Positions 18,598-27,021 of a stretch of 64,000 bases of DNA are shown here, one piece after another; position 1 is the first letter of the stretch, and each line of letters begins with the position of its first letter. Location: contig NZ_CP049838.1 in NCBI RefSeq assembly GCF_013085465.1, positions 6,944,001 through 7,008,000 on the forward strand, in the 5' to 3' direction. The position numbers and the translations under genes were made by a program. The notes beneath the pieces are model-generated. The model did no database searches. It saw only the letters and a program-made list of their open reading frames with translations, and was not told the origin of the DNA. Source of the DNA: Streptomyces asoensis. GTDB taxonomy: Bacteria > Actinomycetota > Actinomycetes > Streptomycetales > Streptomycetaceae.

Positions 18598-20238
18598 ATG
18601 GACGCGGTAACCCAGGTCCCCACCCCCGTCAACGAGCCGGTGCACGGCTACGCCCCCGGCTCGCCGGAGCGTGCCCGGCTGGAGGCCAAGCTCAAGGAAC
18701 TGGCCGACAACCCGATCGACCTGCCCTGCACCATCGGCGGCGAGCAGCGGATGGGCGGCGGTGAGCGGTTCGACGTCGTGCAGCCGCACAACCACAAGGC
18801 CCGCCTCGGCACCTACGCCGACGCCACGCAGCAGGACGCCCAGGACGCCATCGACGCGGCGCTCGCCGCCGCGCCCGCCTGGCGCGCGATGTCCTTCGAC
18901 GACCGCGCCGCCATCATCCTGCGCGCCGCCGAACTGCTCGCCGGCCCCTGGCGCGAGACGCTCGCCGCCTCCACCATGCTCGGCCAGTCGAAGACCGCCC
19001 AGCAGGCGGAGATCGACTGTCCCTGTGAACTGGTCGACTTCTGGCGCTTCAACGTCGCCTACGCCCGCCAGATCCTGGCCGAGCAGCCCCCGGCGAACTC
19101 CCCGGGCGTCTGGAACCGCCTCGACCACCGCCCGCTCGAGGGCTTCGTCTACGCGATCACGCCGTTCAACTTCAGCGCCATCGCGGGCAACCTGCCGACC
19201 GCGCCCGCGCTGATGGGCAACGTGGTCGTGTGGAAGCCGTCCCCGACGCAGACCCACGCCGCCGTGCTGCTCATGCGGCTGCTGGAGGAGGCCGGTCTGC
19301 CCAAGGGCGTCATCAACCTGGTCACCGGCGACGGCATCGAGGTCTCCAAGGTGGCCCTGGAGCACCGCGACCTCGCCGGCATCCACTTCACCGGCTCGAC
19401 GAAGACCTTCCAGTACCTGTGGAAGACGGTCGGCGCCAACATCGAGAAGTACCGCTCCTACCCGCGTCTGGTCGGCGAGACCGGCGGCAAGGACTTCGTC
19501 GTCGCCCACCCGAGCGCGGACCGCGCGGTACTGAAGACGGCGCTCACCCGTGGCGCCTTCGAGTACCAGGGCCAGAAGTGCAGCGCGACCTCCCGGGCCT
19601 ACATCCCGGCGTCGATCTGGAACTCCGGCTTCAAGGAGGAGTTCGCGGCCGAGGTCGACTACCTCACGATGGGTGACGTCACCGACCTCTCCAACTTCGT
19701 CGGCGCCGTCATCGACGAGCGTTCCTTCGCCAAGAACAAGGCGGCGATCGACCGCGCGAAGGCGGACCCGACCTGCACGATCGTCGCGGGCGGCTCCTAC
19801 GACGACTCGGTCGGCTACTTCGTCCGCCCGACCGTCGTCGAGTGCACCGACCCGGAGAACGAGGTCTTCACGACCGAGTACTTCGGCCCGTTCCTCGCCG
19901 TGCACGTGTACGACGACAGCTCCGACGAGGCGTACGACGAGATGCTGACGCAGATGGAGTCGGTGTCGGACTACGCGCTGACGGGCTCGGTCATCTCGGG
20001 CGACCGCGCGGCCGCCGCGTACACGATGGAGAAGCTGCGCTACGCGGCCGGCAACTTCTACATCAACGACAAGTCGACCGGCGCCGTCGTCGGCCAGCAG
20101 CCCTTCGGCGGCGGCCGCGCCTCCGGCACCAACGACAAGGCCGGCGCGCCCCAGAACCTGATGCGCTGGACCCTGACCCGCGCCATCAAGGAGACGCTGG
20201 TCGCGCCGACCGACTACGCGTACCCGCACATGGGCTGA
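18598..20238 (+). CDS. pruA: L-glutamate gamma-semialdehyde dehydrogenase (1-pyrroline-5-carboxylate dehydrogenase)
   Basis: The 546-residue aldehyde dehydrogenase superfamily enzyme oxidises glutamate semialdehyde to glutamate with NAD, completing proline breakdown. Visible sites are VYAITPFNFSAIAGNLPTA, FTGSTKTFQYLWK (cofactor loop), the general base Glu in LVGETGGKDFV, and the catalytic Cys in GQKCSATSRAY. The C-terminal motif QPFGGGRASGTNDKAG is typical of the PruA subgroup. ATG 18598 follows AAGGAGTAACGGAAG. A strong terminator follows 18 bases after the stop. Confidence 0.96.
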   Translation: MDAVTQVPTPVNEPVHGYAPGSPERARLEAKLKELADNPIDLPCTIGGEQRMGGGERFDVVQPHNHKARLGTYADATQQDAQDAIDAALAAAPAWRAMSFDDRAAIILRAAELLAGPWRETLAASTMLGQSKTAQQAEIDCPCELVDFWRFNVAYARQILAEQPPANSPGVWNRLDHRPLEGFVYAITPFNFSAIAGNLPTAPALMGNVVVWKPSPTQTHAAVLLMRLLEEAGLPKGVINLVTGDGIEVSKVALEHRDLAGIHFTGSTKTFQYLWKTVGANIEKYRSYPRLVGETGGKDFVVAHPSADRAVLKTALTRGAFEYQGQKCSATSRAYIPASIWNSGFKEEFAAEVDYLTMGDVTDLSNFVGAVIDERSFAKNKAAIDRAKADPTCTIVAGGSYDDSVGYFVRPTVVECTDPENEVFTTEYFGPFLAVHVYDDSSDEAYDEMLTQMESVSDYALTGSVISGDRAAAAYTMEKLRYAAGNFYINDKSTGAVVGQQPFGGGRASGTNDKAGAPQNLMRWTLTRAIKETLVAPTDYAYPHMG

Positions 20239-20255
20239 CGCGTCGTCGTACGACG

Positions 20256-20291
20256 CGGGAAGGGGCCGGGCTACTGCCCGGCCCCTTCCCG
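20256..20291. terminator. Terminator after pruA
   Basis: A perfect 15-bp stem, CGGGAAGGGGCCGGG (20256-20270) against 20277-20291, has loop CTACTG and is followed by TTCT. It lies between the convergent pruA and hydrolase genes. Confidence 0.85.
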
Positions 20292-20310
20292 TTCTCCGTC
20301 GGCGGGTGCG

Positions 20311-21195
20311 TCAGCGCGTGCCGCTGCGTCCGAGGAAGTCGCTGATCAGCGCCGCGATCTGGACCGCGTGTGTCTCCAGGGCGAAGTGCCCTGTGGGCAG
20401 CAGGTGCACCTCCGCCCCGGGCAGGTCGCGGCGGAACGCGAGCGCGCCGGCCGGGACGAAGATCTCGTCACCGGCGCCCCAGACCGCCAGCAGCGGGACC
20501 TGGCTGGTGCGGAAGTACTCCTGGAAGGCCGGGTAGAGGGCGAAGTTGGAGCCGTAGTCGGAGATCAGGTCGAGCTGGATCCCCGACTGGCCGGGCCGGG
20601 CCATGAGGGCCGTGTCGTGCTCGTAGGCGTCGGGGCTGACGAGCTCCTGCTGCTCCGCCGGAACCCCGTGCAGGTACTGCCACCTGATCCCCTCCGGGCT
20701 GCTGATCTCCCGCACCGGCGCCTCGGTCTGCGGGGTCCGCTCCGCGATCAGCGCCAGCACCGGCGCCCAGGCCTGCGCCCCGAGCCCCTCCTCGTAGGCG
20801 TTGCCGTTCTGCGTGATGATCGCGGTCACCCGGTCGGGATGGGCGAGGGCGAGGCGCAGGCCGATGGGGGAGCCGTAGTCCTGGATGTAGAGCGCGAACT
20901 TCTTCAGGCCGAGCTGCTCGGTGAACTCCCCGGTGACGGCAGCCAGTTCGTCGAAGGTGTACCGGAAGTCCGCGGGCGCCGCCGACCGGCCGAAGCCGAG
21001 GTGGTCGGGGGCGATGACGCGATGGCTGTCGGCGAGCAGCGGGATCAGGTCGCGGAACATGTGGGAGCTGCTCGGGAAGCCGTGCAGGAGCAGCAGGACC
21101 GGTGCGTCGGCCGGGCCCGCTTCCCGGTAGTACACCTCGTGGCCGCGGACGGTGGTGGTGCGGTGACGGACCTGGCGGTGGGCGTGGAGGGTCAT
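20311..21195 (-). CDS. Alpha/beta hydrolase with Asp nucleophile (epoxide hydrolase or haloalkane dehalogenase-like)
   Basis: The product has 294 residues. The oxyanion motif HGFPSSSHMF is followed by DHLGFGRS and the nucleophile elbow YIQDYGSPIG, in which Asp106 takes the place of Ser. The acid/base end has WGAGDEIFVP and LPTGHFALETH, supplying the late Asp and the His. Asp nucleophiles are typical of epoxide hydrolases and haloalkane dehalogenases, so a serine esterase is unlikely. The substrate is unknown. The gene lies 43 bases downstream of the MDR oxidoreductase on the same strand, so the two are probably cotranscribed. Confidence 0.88.
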   Translation of the reverse strand: MTLHAHRQVRHRTTTVRGHEVYYREAGPADAPVLLLLHGFPSSSHMFRDLIPLLADSHRVIAPDHLGFGRSAAPADFRYTFDELAAVTGEFTEQLGLKKFALYIQDYGSPIGLRLALAHPDRVTAIITQNGNAYEEGLGAQAWAPVLALIAERTPQTEAPVREISSPEGIRWQYLHGVPAEQQELVSPDAYEHDTALMARPGQSGIQLDLISDYGSNFALYPAFQEYFRTSQVPLLAVWGAGDEIFVPAGALAFRRDLPGAEVHLLPTGHFALETHAVQIAALISDFLGRSGTR

Positions 21196-21238
21196 GGCAC
21201 GAGTGCATCATGTGATCATCTAACCGGTCAAGAGACTT

Positions 21239-22243
21239 TTAGAGGTTAGGTGACCGGCGCACCAGGATCTTCCCCGTGTTCCCGCCGCGCAGCATCAGCA
21301 GGAACGCCTCCACGATCCGCTCGAACCCGTCCACCACCGTCTCGTCCAGCGCCAGCGCCCCGCTCAGCAGATGCGGTACGGCGAACTCGTACAACTCCTC
21401 CTGGACGTCCAGGTGGTCGCGCACCAGGAAGCCCTCCATGCGCAGGCTCTTCTCCACCATGTCGGCGTGGTTGAAGGCCACCGGCGGCGCGTCGGGCGTG
21501 TTGTACTGCCCGACCGTGCCGATGCGCACCACCCGCCCCCGCTCCCGCAACGCGCCGATCGCCGCCCCGAGGTGTTCGCCGCCCACGTTGTCGACGAAGA
21601 CGTCGATGCCGGTGGGGGCGGCCTTCGCCAGGAGGTCGGCGACCGGGCCGTCGTGGTAGTCGAAGGCCGCGTCGTAGCCGACCTGCCGGGTCAGGTACCG
21701 CACCTTCTCCGCCGTGCCCGCGCTGCCGATCAGCCGGCCCGCGCCGAGCAGTCGCGCGAAGCGTCCCGTCGCCGTGCCGACCCCGCCCGCCGCCGCGGAG
21801 ACGAACAGGTCCTCGCCCTCGCGCAGCCGGGCGATGCGGGTCAGGCCGACGTACGCGGTCAGGCCCGTGCCGCCGAGGAGGCTCAAGTGCGCGGAGAGCG
21901 GCACCCCTTCGTACCGGGGGAGCCGTCTGACCTCCGCCGGGCGGACCACCGCGTGGGTGCGCCAGCCCTGGCGGTGGAAGACGATCTCACCCTCGGGGAG
22001 GGCCACCGGATCGCGGGTGGCGATGATCCGGCCGAGTGAGCGTCCCTCCAGCGGGGAGTTCAACTCGAAGTCGCCGTCCATCATTTCGCGGTGGTAGGGG
22101 TCGACCGACCAGTAGAGGTTCTCCACCAGGGCCGTCCCCGGAGCCGGTGTTGGGACCGGGGACTCGGCGAAGCGGAAGTCGTCGGGGGTGGGGAAGCCGG
22201 TCGGGCGGGCGGTCTGCTGCACGGTGAGCGCGGTGCTGGTCAT
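21239..22243 (-). CDS. MDR-family NADP-dependent oxidoreductase (zinc-independent)
   Basis: The product has 334 residues and resembles leukotriene B4 12-hydroxydehydrogenase or curcumin-type double-bond reductases. The opening QTARPTGFPTPDDFRFAESP is the family's substrate-domain start. GGTGLTAYVGL and the cofactor stretch VSAAAGGVGTATGRFARLL identify the Rossmann part, and DVFVDNVGGEHLGAAI follows. No structural zinc cysteines are present. It likely reduces an activated alkene with NADPH. The divergent LysR gene, 103 bases away with a palindrome between, is the probable regulator. The hydrolase follows in the same direction. Confidence 0.9.
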   Translation of the reverse strand: MTSTALTVQQTARPTGFPTPDDFRFAESPVPTPAPGTALVENLYWSVDPYHREMMDGDFELNSPLEGRSLGRIIATRDPVALPEGEIVFHRQGWRTHAVVRPAEVRRLPRYEGVPLSAHLSLLGGTGLTAYVGLTRIARLREGEDLFVSAAAGGVGTATGRFARLLGAGRLIGSAGTAEKVRYLTRQVGYDAAFDYHDGPVADLLAKAAPTGIDVFVDNVGGEHLGAAIGALRERGRVVRIGTVGQYNTPDAPPVAFNHADMVEKSLRMEGFLVRDHLDVQEELYEFAVPHLLSGALALDETVVDGFERIVEAFLLMLRGGNTGKILVRRSPNL

Positions 22244-22290
22244 GGAAGGCGACCGTAGGCAGGAATGCGGGCTGCGGGCAGAGGGTTGCG

Positions 22291-22315
22291 CTCATGGAAC
22301 GGGACGATCCATGAG
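22291..22315. promoter_or_regulatory. 25-bp palindrome between the MDR and LysR genes
   Basis: Perfect 8-bp arms CTCATGGA (22291-22298) and TCCATGAG (22308-22315) are separated by 9 bases. It lies midway in the divergent promoter region and has the size and symmetry of a LysR-type binding site. That assignment is inference. Confidence 0.55.
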
Positions 22316-22346
22316 TCGCCCTCATACCAGCAGGTGGGAGCCCCGG

Positions 22347-23240
22347 GTGAGCGCAGTCGAGCTTGCGCCGCAGGAGCTGCGGACTCTGGTGGCGATCGCC
22401 GACGAGGGAGGTTTCTCGGCCGCCGCCGCCCGGCTCGGGACCACCCAGTCGGCCGTCTCGCACGCGGTGCGGGGCATCGAGGGCAAGGTGGGGGTCGTCC
22501 TGTTCGAGCGCGGGCGGTACGGTGCCCGGCCCACCGCGGCCGGCGCCCGCGCGGTCGCCCACGCCCGACGCGTCCTGCGGATGCTCCAGACCCTGGTCAT
22601 CGAGACGCGGGGCGTCGCGACGGGCCAGGTCGACGGACCGTTGCGGATCGCGGCCTTCCGCAGCGCGGCCCTGTATCTGCTGCCGCCCGTCCTGGAGCGG
22701 CTGGCCGCACGGCACCCGGGGATCGAGGCGACCGTGACCGTCGTACGGGAAGTGGGTCCGGGGACGGCCGGCGCGGTGGCCGAGGGGCGGGCCGACCTCG
22801 GGATCGCCACCTTCGGCACCAGTTCGCCGATCCCGCCGGAGCTGGTGGGGGACGTGCTGCTGGAGGAGCCGTACGCGCTGGTGCACCCGGCGGGTCACCC
22901 CGACCCGCGCTCCCTCCCGCTCGTCGACTGGACGGAGAACTGCTCGTCCTACACGCGCGCGTGGTGGGCCGCGCAGGACTGGATCCCCGCCGCGACCGTC
23001 CGCGCCGAGGACGACGGGGCGGTGCTGTCGATGGTGAGCAGCGGCCTGGGGATGGCGATCATGCCCGCGCTCTCCCTCACCCGGACACCCCTCGGGACGG
23101 AGATCACCGACCTCGGCCCGGAGCGGCCCACCCGTCAGGTCGGCTATGTCACGACCCCGGAGCTGGCCGCGACCGCGGCCGTCCGGGCGCTCGTCCGGGA
23201 GTTGAGGTCGTCCGCGAAACCGCAGGTCGGCACCGGGTGA
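22347..23240 (+). CDS. LysR-family transcriptional regulator
   Basis: The 297-residue protein has a typical winged helix-turn-helix opening, LAPQELRTLVAIADEGGFS then AAARLGTTQSAVSHAVRGIE and LFERG. A substrate-binding-like effector domain follows (GPLRIAAFRSAALYLLPPVL). GTG 22347 is used because GGTGGGAG stands just upstream and the protein then opens directly into the DNA-binding domain. It is divergent from the MDR oxidoreductase and probably controls it, with self-regulation through the palindrome at 22291. Confidence 0.92.
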   Translation: MSAVELAPQELRTLVAIADEGGFSAAAARLGTTQSAVSHAVRGIEGKVGVVLFERGRYGARPTAAGARAVAHARRVLRMLQTLVIETRGVATGQVDGPLRIAAFRSAALYLLPPVLERLAARHPGIEATVTVVREVGPGTAGAVAEGRADLGIATFGTSSPIPPELVGDVLLEEPYALVHPAGHPDPRSLPLVDWTENCSSYTRAWWAAQDWIPAATVRAEDDGAVLSMVSSGLGMAIMPALSLTRTPLGTEITDLGPERPTRQVGYVTTPELAATAAVRALVRELRSSAKPQVGTG

Positions 23241-23460
23241 TCCGGGGCGCCGTCTCAGATAGTAGGAAGTCCGAGTAATTGTAGAGACAGGCGCGTGCTC
23301 CTCCCTTAGCTTTGTAGGAGCCGAACGTCTCGCTCGACCAAGCGAATGGCGGTCGTGAGCCGGGCCCCGTGCAGGCAACCCCTGTGGCCACGCTCCCCGC
23401 CCCTCCGGCGTCTCGTAACCCCCTTCCGCACTCCCTGGAATTCGAAGGAGTCGATTTCCC

Positions 23461-23592
23461 ATGGCCGAGACGACCGTCCGCCGCCGAGTCCGTCACATCT
23501 CCCGTACGAGCGAGTCCGACCGGAAGAACGCCGCCGCGGCGCTCCAGCGTGCCCTCGACCGCCGTGACAACGGCGGCGAGACCGGCCACTGA
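23461..23592 (+). CDS. Small conserved basic protein, 43 residues
   Basis: The frame begins with ATG 23461 after AAGGAG at about 13 bases distance and reads [19 protein letters not shown], then [17 protein letters not shown], ending GGETGH. It is Arg-rich and mostly helical, and no known domain is visible. A similar small gene upstream of leuB exists in other streptomycetes as far as I remember. The function is unknown. The 196 bases that follow contain no other gene. Confidence 0.65.
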   Translation: MAETTVRRRVRHISRTSESDRKNAAAALQRALDRRDNGGETGH

Positions 23593-23788
23593 GCCGAGCC
23601 GCCCCGCAGTCCGGGAGCCGCACCCGCACGGGGTGCGGCGCGGGCCCCGAACGGGACTTCGGGACCCGCGTCGCACCTCGACCCTTCATGACTCCTCGGG
23701 TCCGCGCAGCCACGTCCGCACCGCGACTTCTCTGTCCGTATGGCGGACGGTCCATGTCATCCCATGGGACGAGGAGTACGGTTCCCGT

Positions 23789-24832
23789 ATGTCTCGCAGC
23801 CTCAATCTCGCAGTGATTCCCGGTGACGGCATCGGCCAGGAGGTCGTGGCCGAAGGTCTCAAGGTCCTCTCCGCCGTCCTCCCGCAGGATGTGAAGCTGG
23901 AGACCGAGGAGTACGACTTCGGCGCCCGGCGCTACCACGCCACCGGTGAGACCCTCACCGACGCGGACGTCGAGGCGCTCAAGCGGCACGACGCCATCCT
24001 GCTCGGCGCGATCGGCGACCCGAGCGTCCCCTCCGGCGTCCTGGAGCGGGGTTTCCTGCTCAAGCTGCGCTTCCTCTTCGACCACCACGTCAACCTGCGT
24101 CCGTCGAAGCTCCTCCCGGGTGTCGCCACCCCGCTGGCCGGCCAGCCCGAGATCGACTTCATCGTGGTCCGCGAGGGCACCGAGGGTCCGTACACCGGCA
24201 ACGGCGGCACGATCCGCAAGGGCACCCCGCACGAGGTCGCCACCGAGGTCTCCGTGAACACGGCCTTCGGTGTCGAGCGCGTGGTCCGGGACGCCTTCGC
24301 CCGCGCCCAGGCCCGCCCCCGCAAGAAGCTCACGCTGGTCCACAAGAACAACGTGCTGGCCTTCGCCGGTCACCTCTGGACGAACGTCTTCAACCAGGTG
24401 GCCCAGGAGTTCCCCGACGTCACCACGGACTACATCCACGTGGACGCCGCGACGATCTACCTCGTCACGGACCCCGCGCGCTTCGACGTCATCGTCACCG
24501 ACAACCTCTTCGGCGACATCATCACCGACCTCGCCGCGGCCGTCTCCGGCGGTATCGGCGTCGCCGCGAGCGGGAACATCAACCCGTCCGGCGAGTTCCC
24601 GTCCATGTTCGAGCCGGTGCACGGCTCGGCCCCGGACATCGCCGGCCAGGGCAAGGCCGACCCCACCGCCACGGTCCTGTCCGTCGCCCTGCTCCTGCGC
24701 CACCTCGGCTACGAGGCCGAGGCGGTCCGCATCGAGGACGCCGTCTCCGCCGACCTGGAGGAGCGCGGCTCGCTGCCCGCGCGCAGCACCTCCGAGATCG
24801 GTGACGCGCTCTCCGTACGAGTAGCCGGCTGA
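23789..24832 (+). CDS. leuB: 3-isopropylmalate dehydrogenase
   Basis: The 347-residue enzyme decarboxylates 3-isopropylmalate with NAD in leucine synthesis. The opening [20 protein letters not shown] and the motif [19 protein letters not shown] are diagnostic. The metal and substrate site [20 protein letters not shown] and [20 protein letters not shown] follow. ATG 23789 is the start because the family opening follows directly. GAGGAG lies about 13 bases upstream. It precedes ilvE by about 250 bases. leuC and leuD are not in the window. Confidence 0.96.
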   Translation: MSRSLNLAVIPGDGIGQEVVAEGLKVLSAVLPQDVKLETEEYDFGARRYHATGETLTDADVEALKRHDAILLGAIGDPSVPSGVLERGFLLKLRFLFDHHVNLRPSKLLPGVATPLAGQPEIDFIVVREGTEGPYTGNGGTIRKGTPHEVATEVSVNTAFGVERVVRDAFARAQARPRKKLTLVHKNNVLAFAGHLWTNVFNQVAQEFPDVTTDYIHVDAATIYLVTDPARFDVIVTDNLFGDIITDLAAAVSGGIGVAASGNINPSGEFPSMFEPVHGSAPDIAGQGKADPTATVLSVALLLRHLGYEAEAVRIEDAVSADLEERGSLPARSTSEIGDALSVRVAG

Positions 24833-24944
24833 CCCCGCGCTGCGCGAAACCTCTTCGAAGCCGCCGGGTCGCATCCGCACCCGGCGGCTTCCGCATGTCC
24901 CCCGCCGGGTGCCACCATCAACCCTGGGTCGCATTCACGCCGTT

Positions 24945-24972
24945 TTGGACCTCGCCCGCCGCTTGCGATAAT
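24945..24972 (+). promoter_or_regulatory. Predicted sigma70-type promoter of ilvE
   Basis: TTGGAC (24945-24950) and GATAAT (24967-24972) are separated by 16 bases, close to the HrdB consensus. The transcript would start near 24979 and carry a leader of about 100 bases with a short reading frame (24991-25086) that overlaps the ilvE start codon. Confidence 0.65.
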
Positions 24973-25082
24973 CGAACGTGGAGCCGCGGTATGAGGGAAT
25001 GCTCGGACGTCCTAGCACCGGCCACTGGCCGTACGGGCGTGAGCGCGGCCCCGTCACTACAACCGGTGAAGGACAACCACTC

Positions 25083-26171
25083 ATGACGACGCCCACGATC
25101 GAGCTCAAGCCCTCCGCCAGTCCCACCTCCGCCGCCGAGCGGCAGGCGATCCTGGCGAACCCCGGGTTCGGCCGCCACTTCACCGACCACATGGTGACGA
25201 TCAAGTGGACCGAGGGCCGCGGCTGGCACGACGGTCAGCTCGTTCCGTACGCGCCGATCCCCCTCGACCCGGCCACCAACGTCCTGCACTACGCGCAGGA
25301 GATCTTCGAGGGCCTGAAGGCGTACCGCCGTCCCGACGGATCGGTCGCCACCTTCCGCCCGGACCAGAACGCCAAGCGCTTCCAGCGCTCGGCCCGCCGT
25401 CTGGCCATGCCCGAGCTGCCGGTCGAGACGTTCATCGAGGCGTGCGACGCGCTGGTCGGTCAGGACAAGGACTGGGTGCCCGCGCACGGCGGGGAGGAGT
25501 CCCTCTACCTGCGGCCCTTCATGATCGCGACCGAGGTCGGCCTGGGCGTGAAGCCGGCCAACGAGTACCTGTTCCTCGTCATCGCCTCGCCGGCCGGCGC
25601 CTACTTCCCGGGCGGCGTCAAGCCCGTCTCCATCTGGGTCTCCGAGGAGCATGTGCGGGCCGTCCCCGGTGGCATGGGCGACGCCAAGACGGGCGGCAAC
25701 TACGCCGCGTCCCTGCTCGCCCAGGCCGAGGCCGCCGCCCAGGGCTGCGCCCAGGTCTGCTACCTCGACGCCGTCGAGCGCAAGTGGGTCGAGGAACTCG
25801 GCGGTATGAACCTGTACTTCGTGTACGGCGACAAGATCATCACGCCGTCGCTGACGGGCTCCATCCTGGAGGGCGTCACCCGTGACAGCCTTCTCACCGT
25901 CGCCCGCGACCTCGGCTACGAGGCCGAGGAGGGCCGGGTCTCGGTCGAGCAGTGGCAGCGCGACTCCGAGAGCGGCGCCCTCAAGGAGGTCTTCGCCTGC
26001 GGCACCGCCGCCGTGATCACCCCGGTCGGAACGGTCAAGCGGACCGCCGGCGAGTGGCAGCAGTCGGGCGGCGAGCCCGGCGAGGTCACCCTCAGGCTCC
26101 GCCAGGCCCTGCTGGACATCCAGCGCGGCACGGCCGAGGACAAGCACGGCTGGATGCACGAGCTGGGCTAG
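25083..26171 (+). CDS. ilvE: Branched-chain amino acid aminotransferase
   Basis: The 362-residue pyridoxal-phosphate class IV aminotransferase interconverts Ile, Leu and Val and their keto acids with glutamate. Conserved parts are [49 protein letters not shown] with the PLP Lys, and the C-terminal [15 protein letters not shown]. The ATG at 25083 sits in TCATGA, where it overlaps the stop of a 31-codon upstream frame. The upstream extension in its own frame has no family similarity. A terminator follows 15 bases after the stop. Confidence 0.96.
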   Translation: MTTPTIELKPSASPTSAAERQAILANPGFGRHFTDHMVTIKWTEGRGWHDGQLVPYAPIPLDPATNVLHYAQEIFEGLKAYRRPDGSVATFRPDQNAKRFQRSARRLAMPELPVETFIEACDALVGQDKDWVPAHGGEESLYLRPFMIATEVGLGVKPANEYLFLVIASPAGAYFPGGVKPVSIWVSEEHVRAVPGGMGDAKTGGNYAASLLAQAEAAAQGCAQVCYLDAVERKWVEELGGMNLYFVYGDKIITPSLTGSILEGVTRDSLLTVARDLGYEAEEGRVSVEQWQRDSESGALKEVFACGTAAVITPVGTVKRTAGEWQQSGGEPGEVTLRLRQALLDIQRGTAEDKHGWMHELG

Positions 26172-26186
26172 TCGCCCCTTTCCCGT

Positions 26187-26214
26187 CAGGGCCACCCCGT
26201 CCGGGGTGGCCCTG
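26187..26214 (+). terminator. Terminator after ilvE
   Basis: The 12-bp arms CAGGGCCACCCC (26187-26198) and GGGGTGGCCCTG (26203-26214) are a perfect match with loop GTCC. No long T run follows. Confidence 0.75.
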
Positions 26215-26282
26215 CGGCGTTCTCGGAGCTCGCCCCTTTTCGAGCGGTGTTCAAAAGTTCCTCGCCATGTCTTCTGATCATC

Positions 26283-26307
26283 GAGCAGAGCGTTTAGAGT
26301 GCTGCTC
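26283..26307. promoter_or_regulatory. Inverted repeat upstream of the ureAB operon
   Basis: GAGCAG (26283-26288) and CTGCTC (26302-26307) are perfect arms 13 bases apart and lie 18 bases before the ureAB GTG. A -10-like TTTAGAGT lies between the arms. It may be the operator of the TetR protein encoded as the fourth gene of the cluster. That link is inference. Confidence 0.4.
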
Positions 26308-26325
26308 AAAGAAAGGGAGAGCATC

Positions 26326-27021
26326 GTGCGACTCACCCCCACCGAGCGGGACCGTCTGCTGCTCTTCGGCGCGGCGGAGCTGGCCCGGGCGAGAAGGGCC
26401 CGCGGGCTGCGGCTCAACGTGCCCGAGGCGACCGCGCTCATCGCGGACACGGTGTGCGAGGCCGCCCGTGACGGCGCCCGGCTCGCCGAGGCGATCGAAC
26501 GCGCCCGGTCGGTCCTCGGCCCGGACGACGTGCTGCCGGGCGTCGCGGACGTCGTCACCGAGGTGCATGTCGAGGCCGTGTTCGACGACGGCTCGCGTCT
26601 CGCGGTCGTCGGCGGTCCGATCGCCGGCGGCACGCTCGGGGACCGGGCGCCGGGGGCCCTGCTGCCGGGGCCCGAGCACGCCGAGCCCGAGGCGGCCGTA
26701 CGGCTGGCGGTCACGAACACGGCGACCGTGCCCGTCTCCGTCACCTCCCACTTCCACTTCTTCGAGGCCAACCCGCGGCTCGACTTCGTCCGGGAGAAGG
26801 CCTACGGGATGCGGCTCGCCGTCCCCGCCGGGTCCTCCGTGCGCTTCGGGCCGGGGGAGAGCGGCGAGGTCGGGCTCGTGCCGATCGGCGGCGACCGGGT
26901 CGCGATCGGCTTCGCCGGTCTGGTCGACGGCGCGCTCGACGCGCCGGGGGCGAAGGACGAGGCCCTGCGCCGGGCCGCCGCCTGCGGATATCTGGGAGCG
27001 GAAGCGGGAGGGACCCGATGA
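26326..27021 (+). CDS. ureAB: Urease gamma-beta fusion subunit (UreAB)
   Basis: The 231-residue protein combines a urease gamma domain (VRLTPTERDRLLLFGAAEL, about residues 1-100) with a beta domain (about 110-231). The beta part shows TNTATVPVSVTSHFHFFEA and MRLAVPAGSSVRFGPGE. A single gamma-beta chain is also known in Helicobacter (UreA). GTG 26326 follows AAAGGGAGA. The stop overlaps the ureC start as ATGA, so the two are translationally coupled. No accessory genes for nickel insertion (ureD, E, F, G) occur in the window. A second urease-like locus of this form exists in S. coelicolor as I recall. Confidence 0.92.
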   Translation: MRLTPTERDRLLLFGAAELARARRARGLRLNVPEATALIADTVCEAARDGARLAEAIERARSVLGPDDVLPGVADVVTEVHVEAVFDDGSRLAVVGGPIAGGTLGDRAPGALLPGPEHAEPEAAVRLAVTNTATVPVSVTSHFHFFEANPRLDFVREKAYGMRLAVPAGSSVRFGPGESGEVGLVPIGGDRVAIGFAGLVDGALDAPGAKDEALRRAAACGYLGAEAGGTR

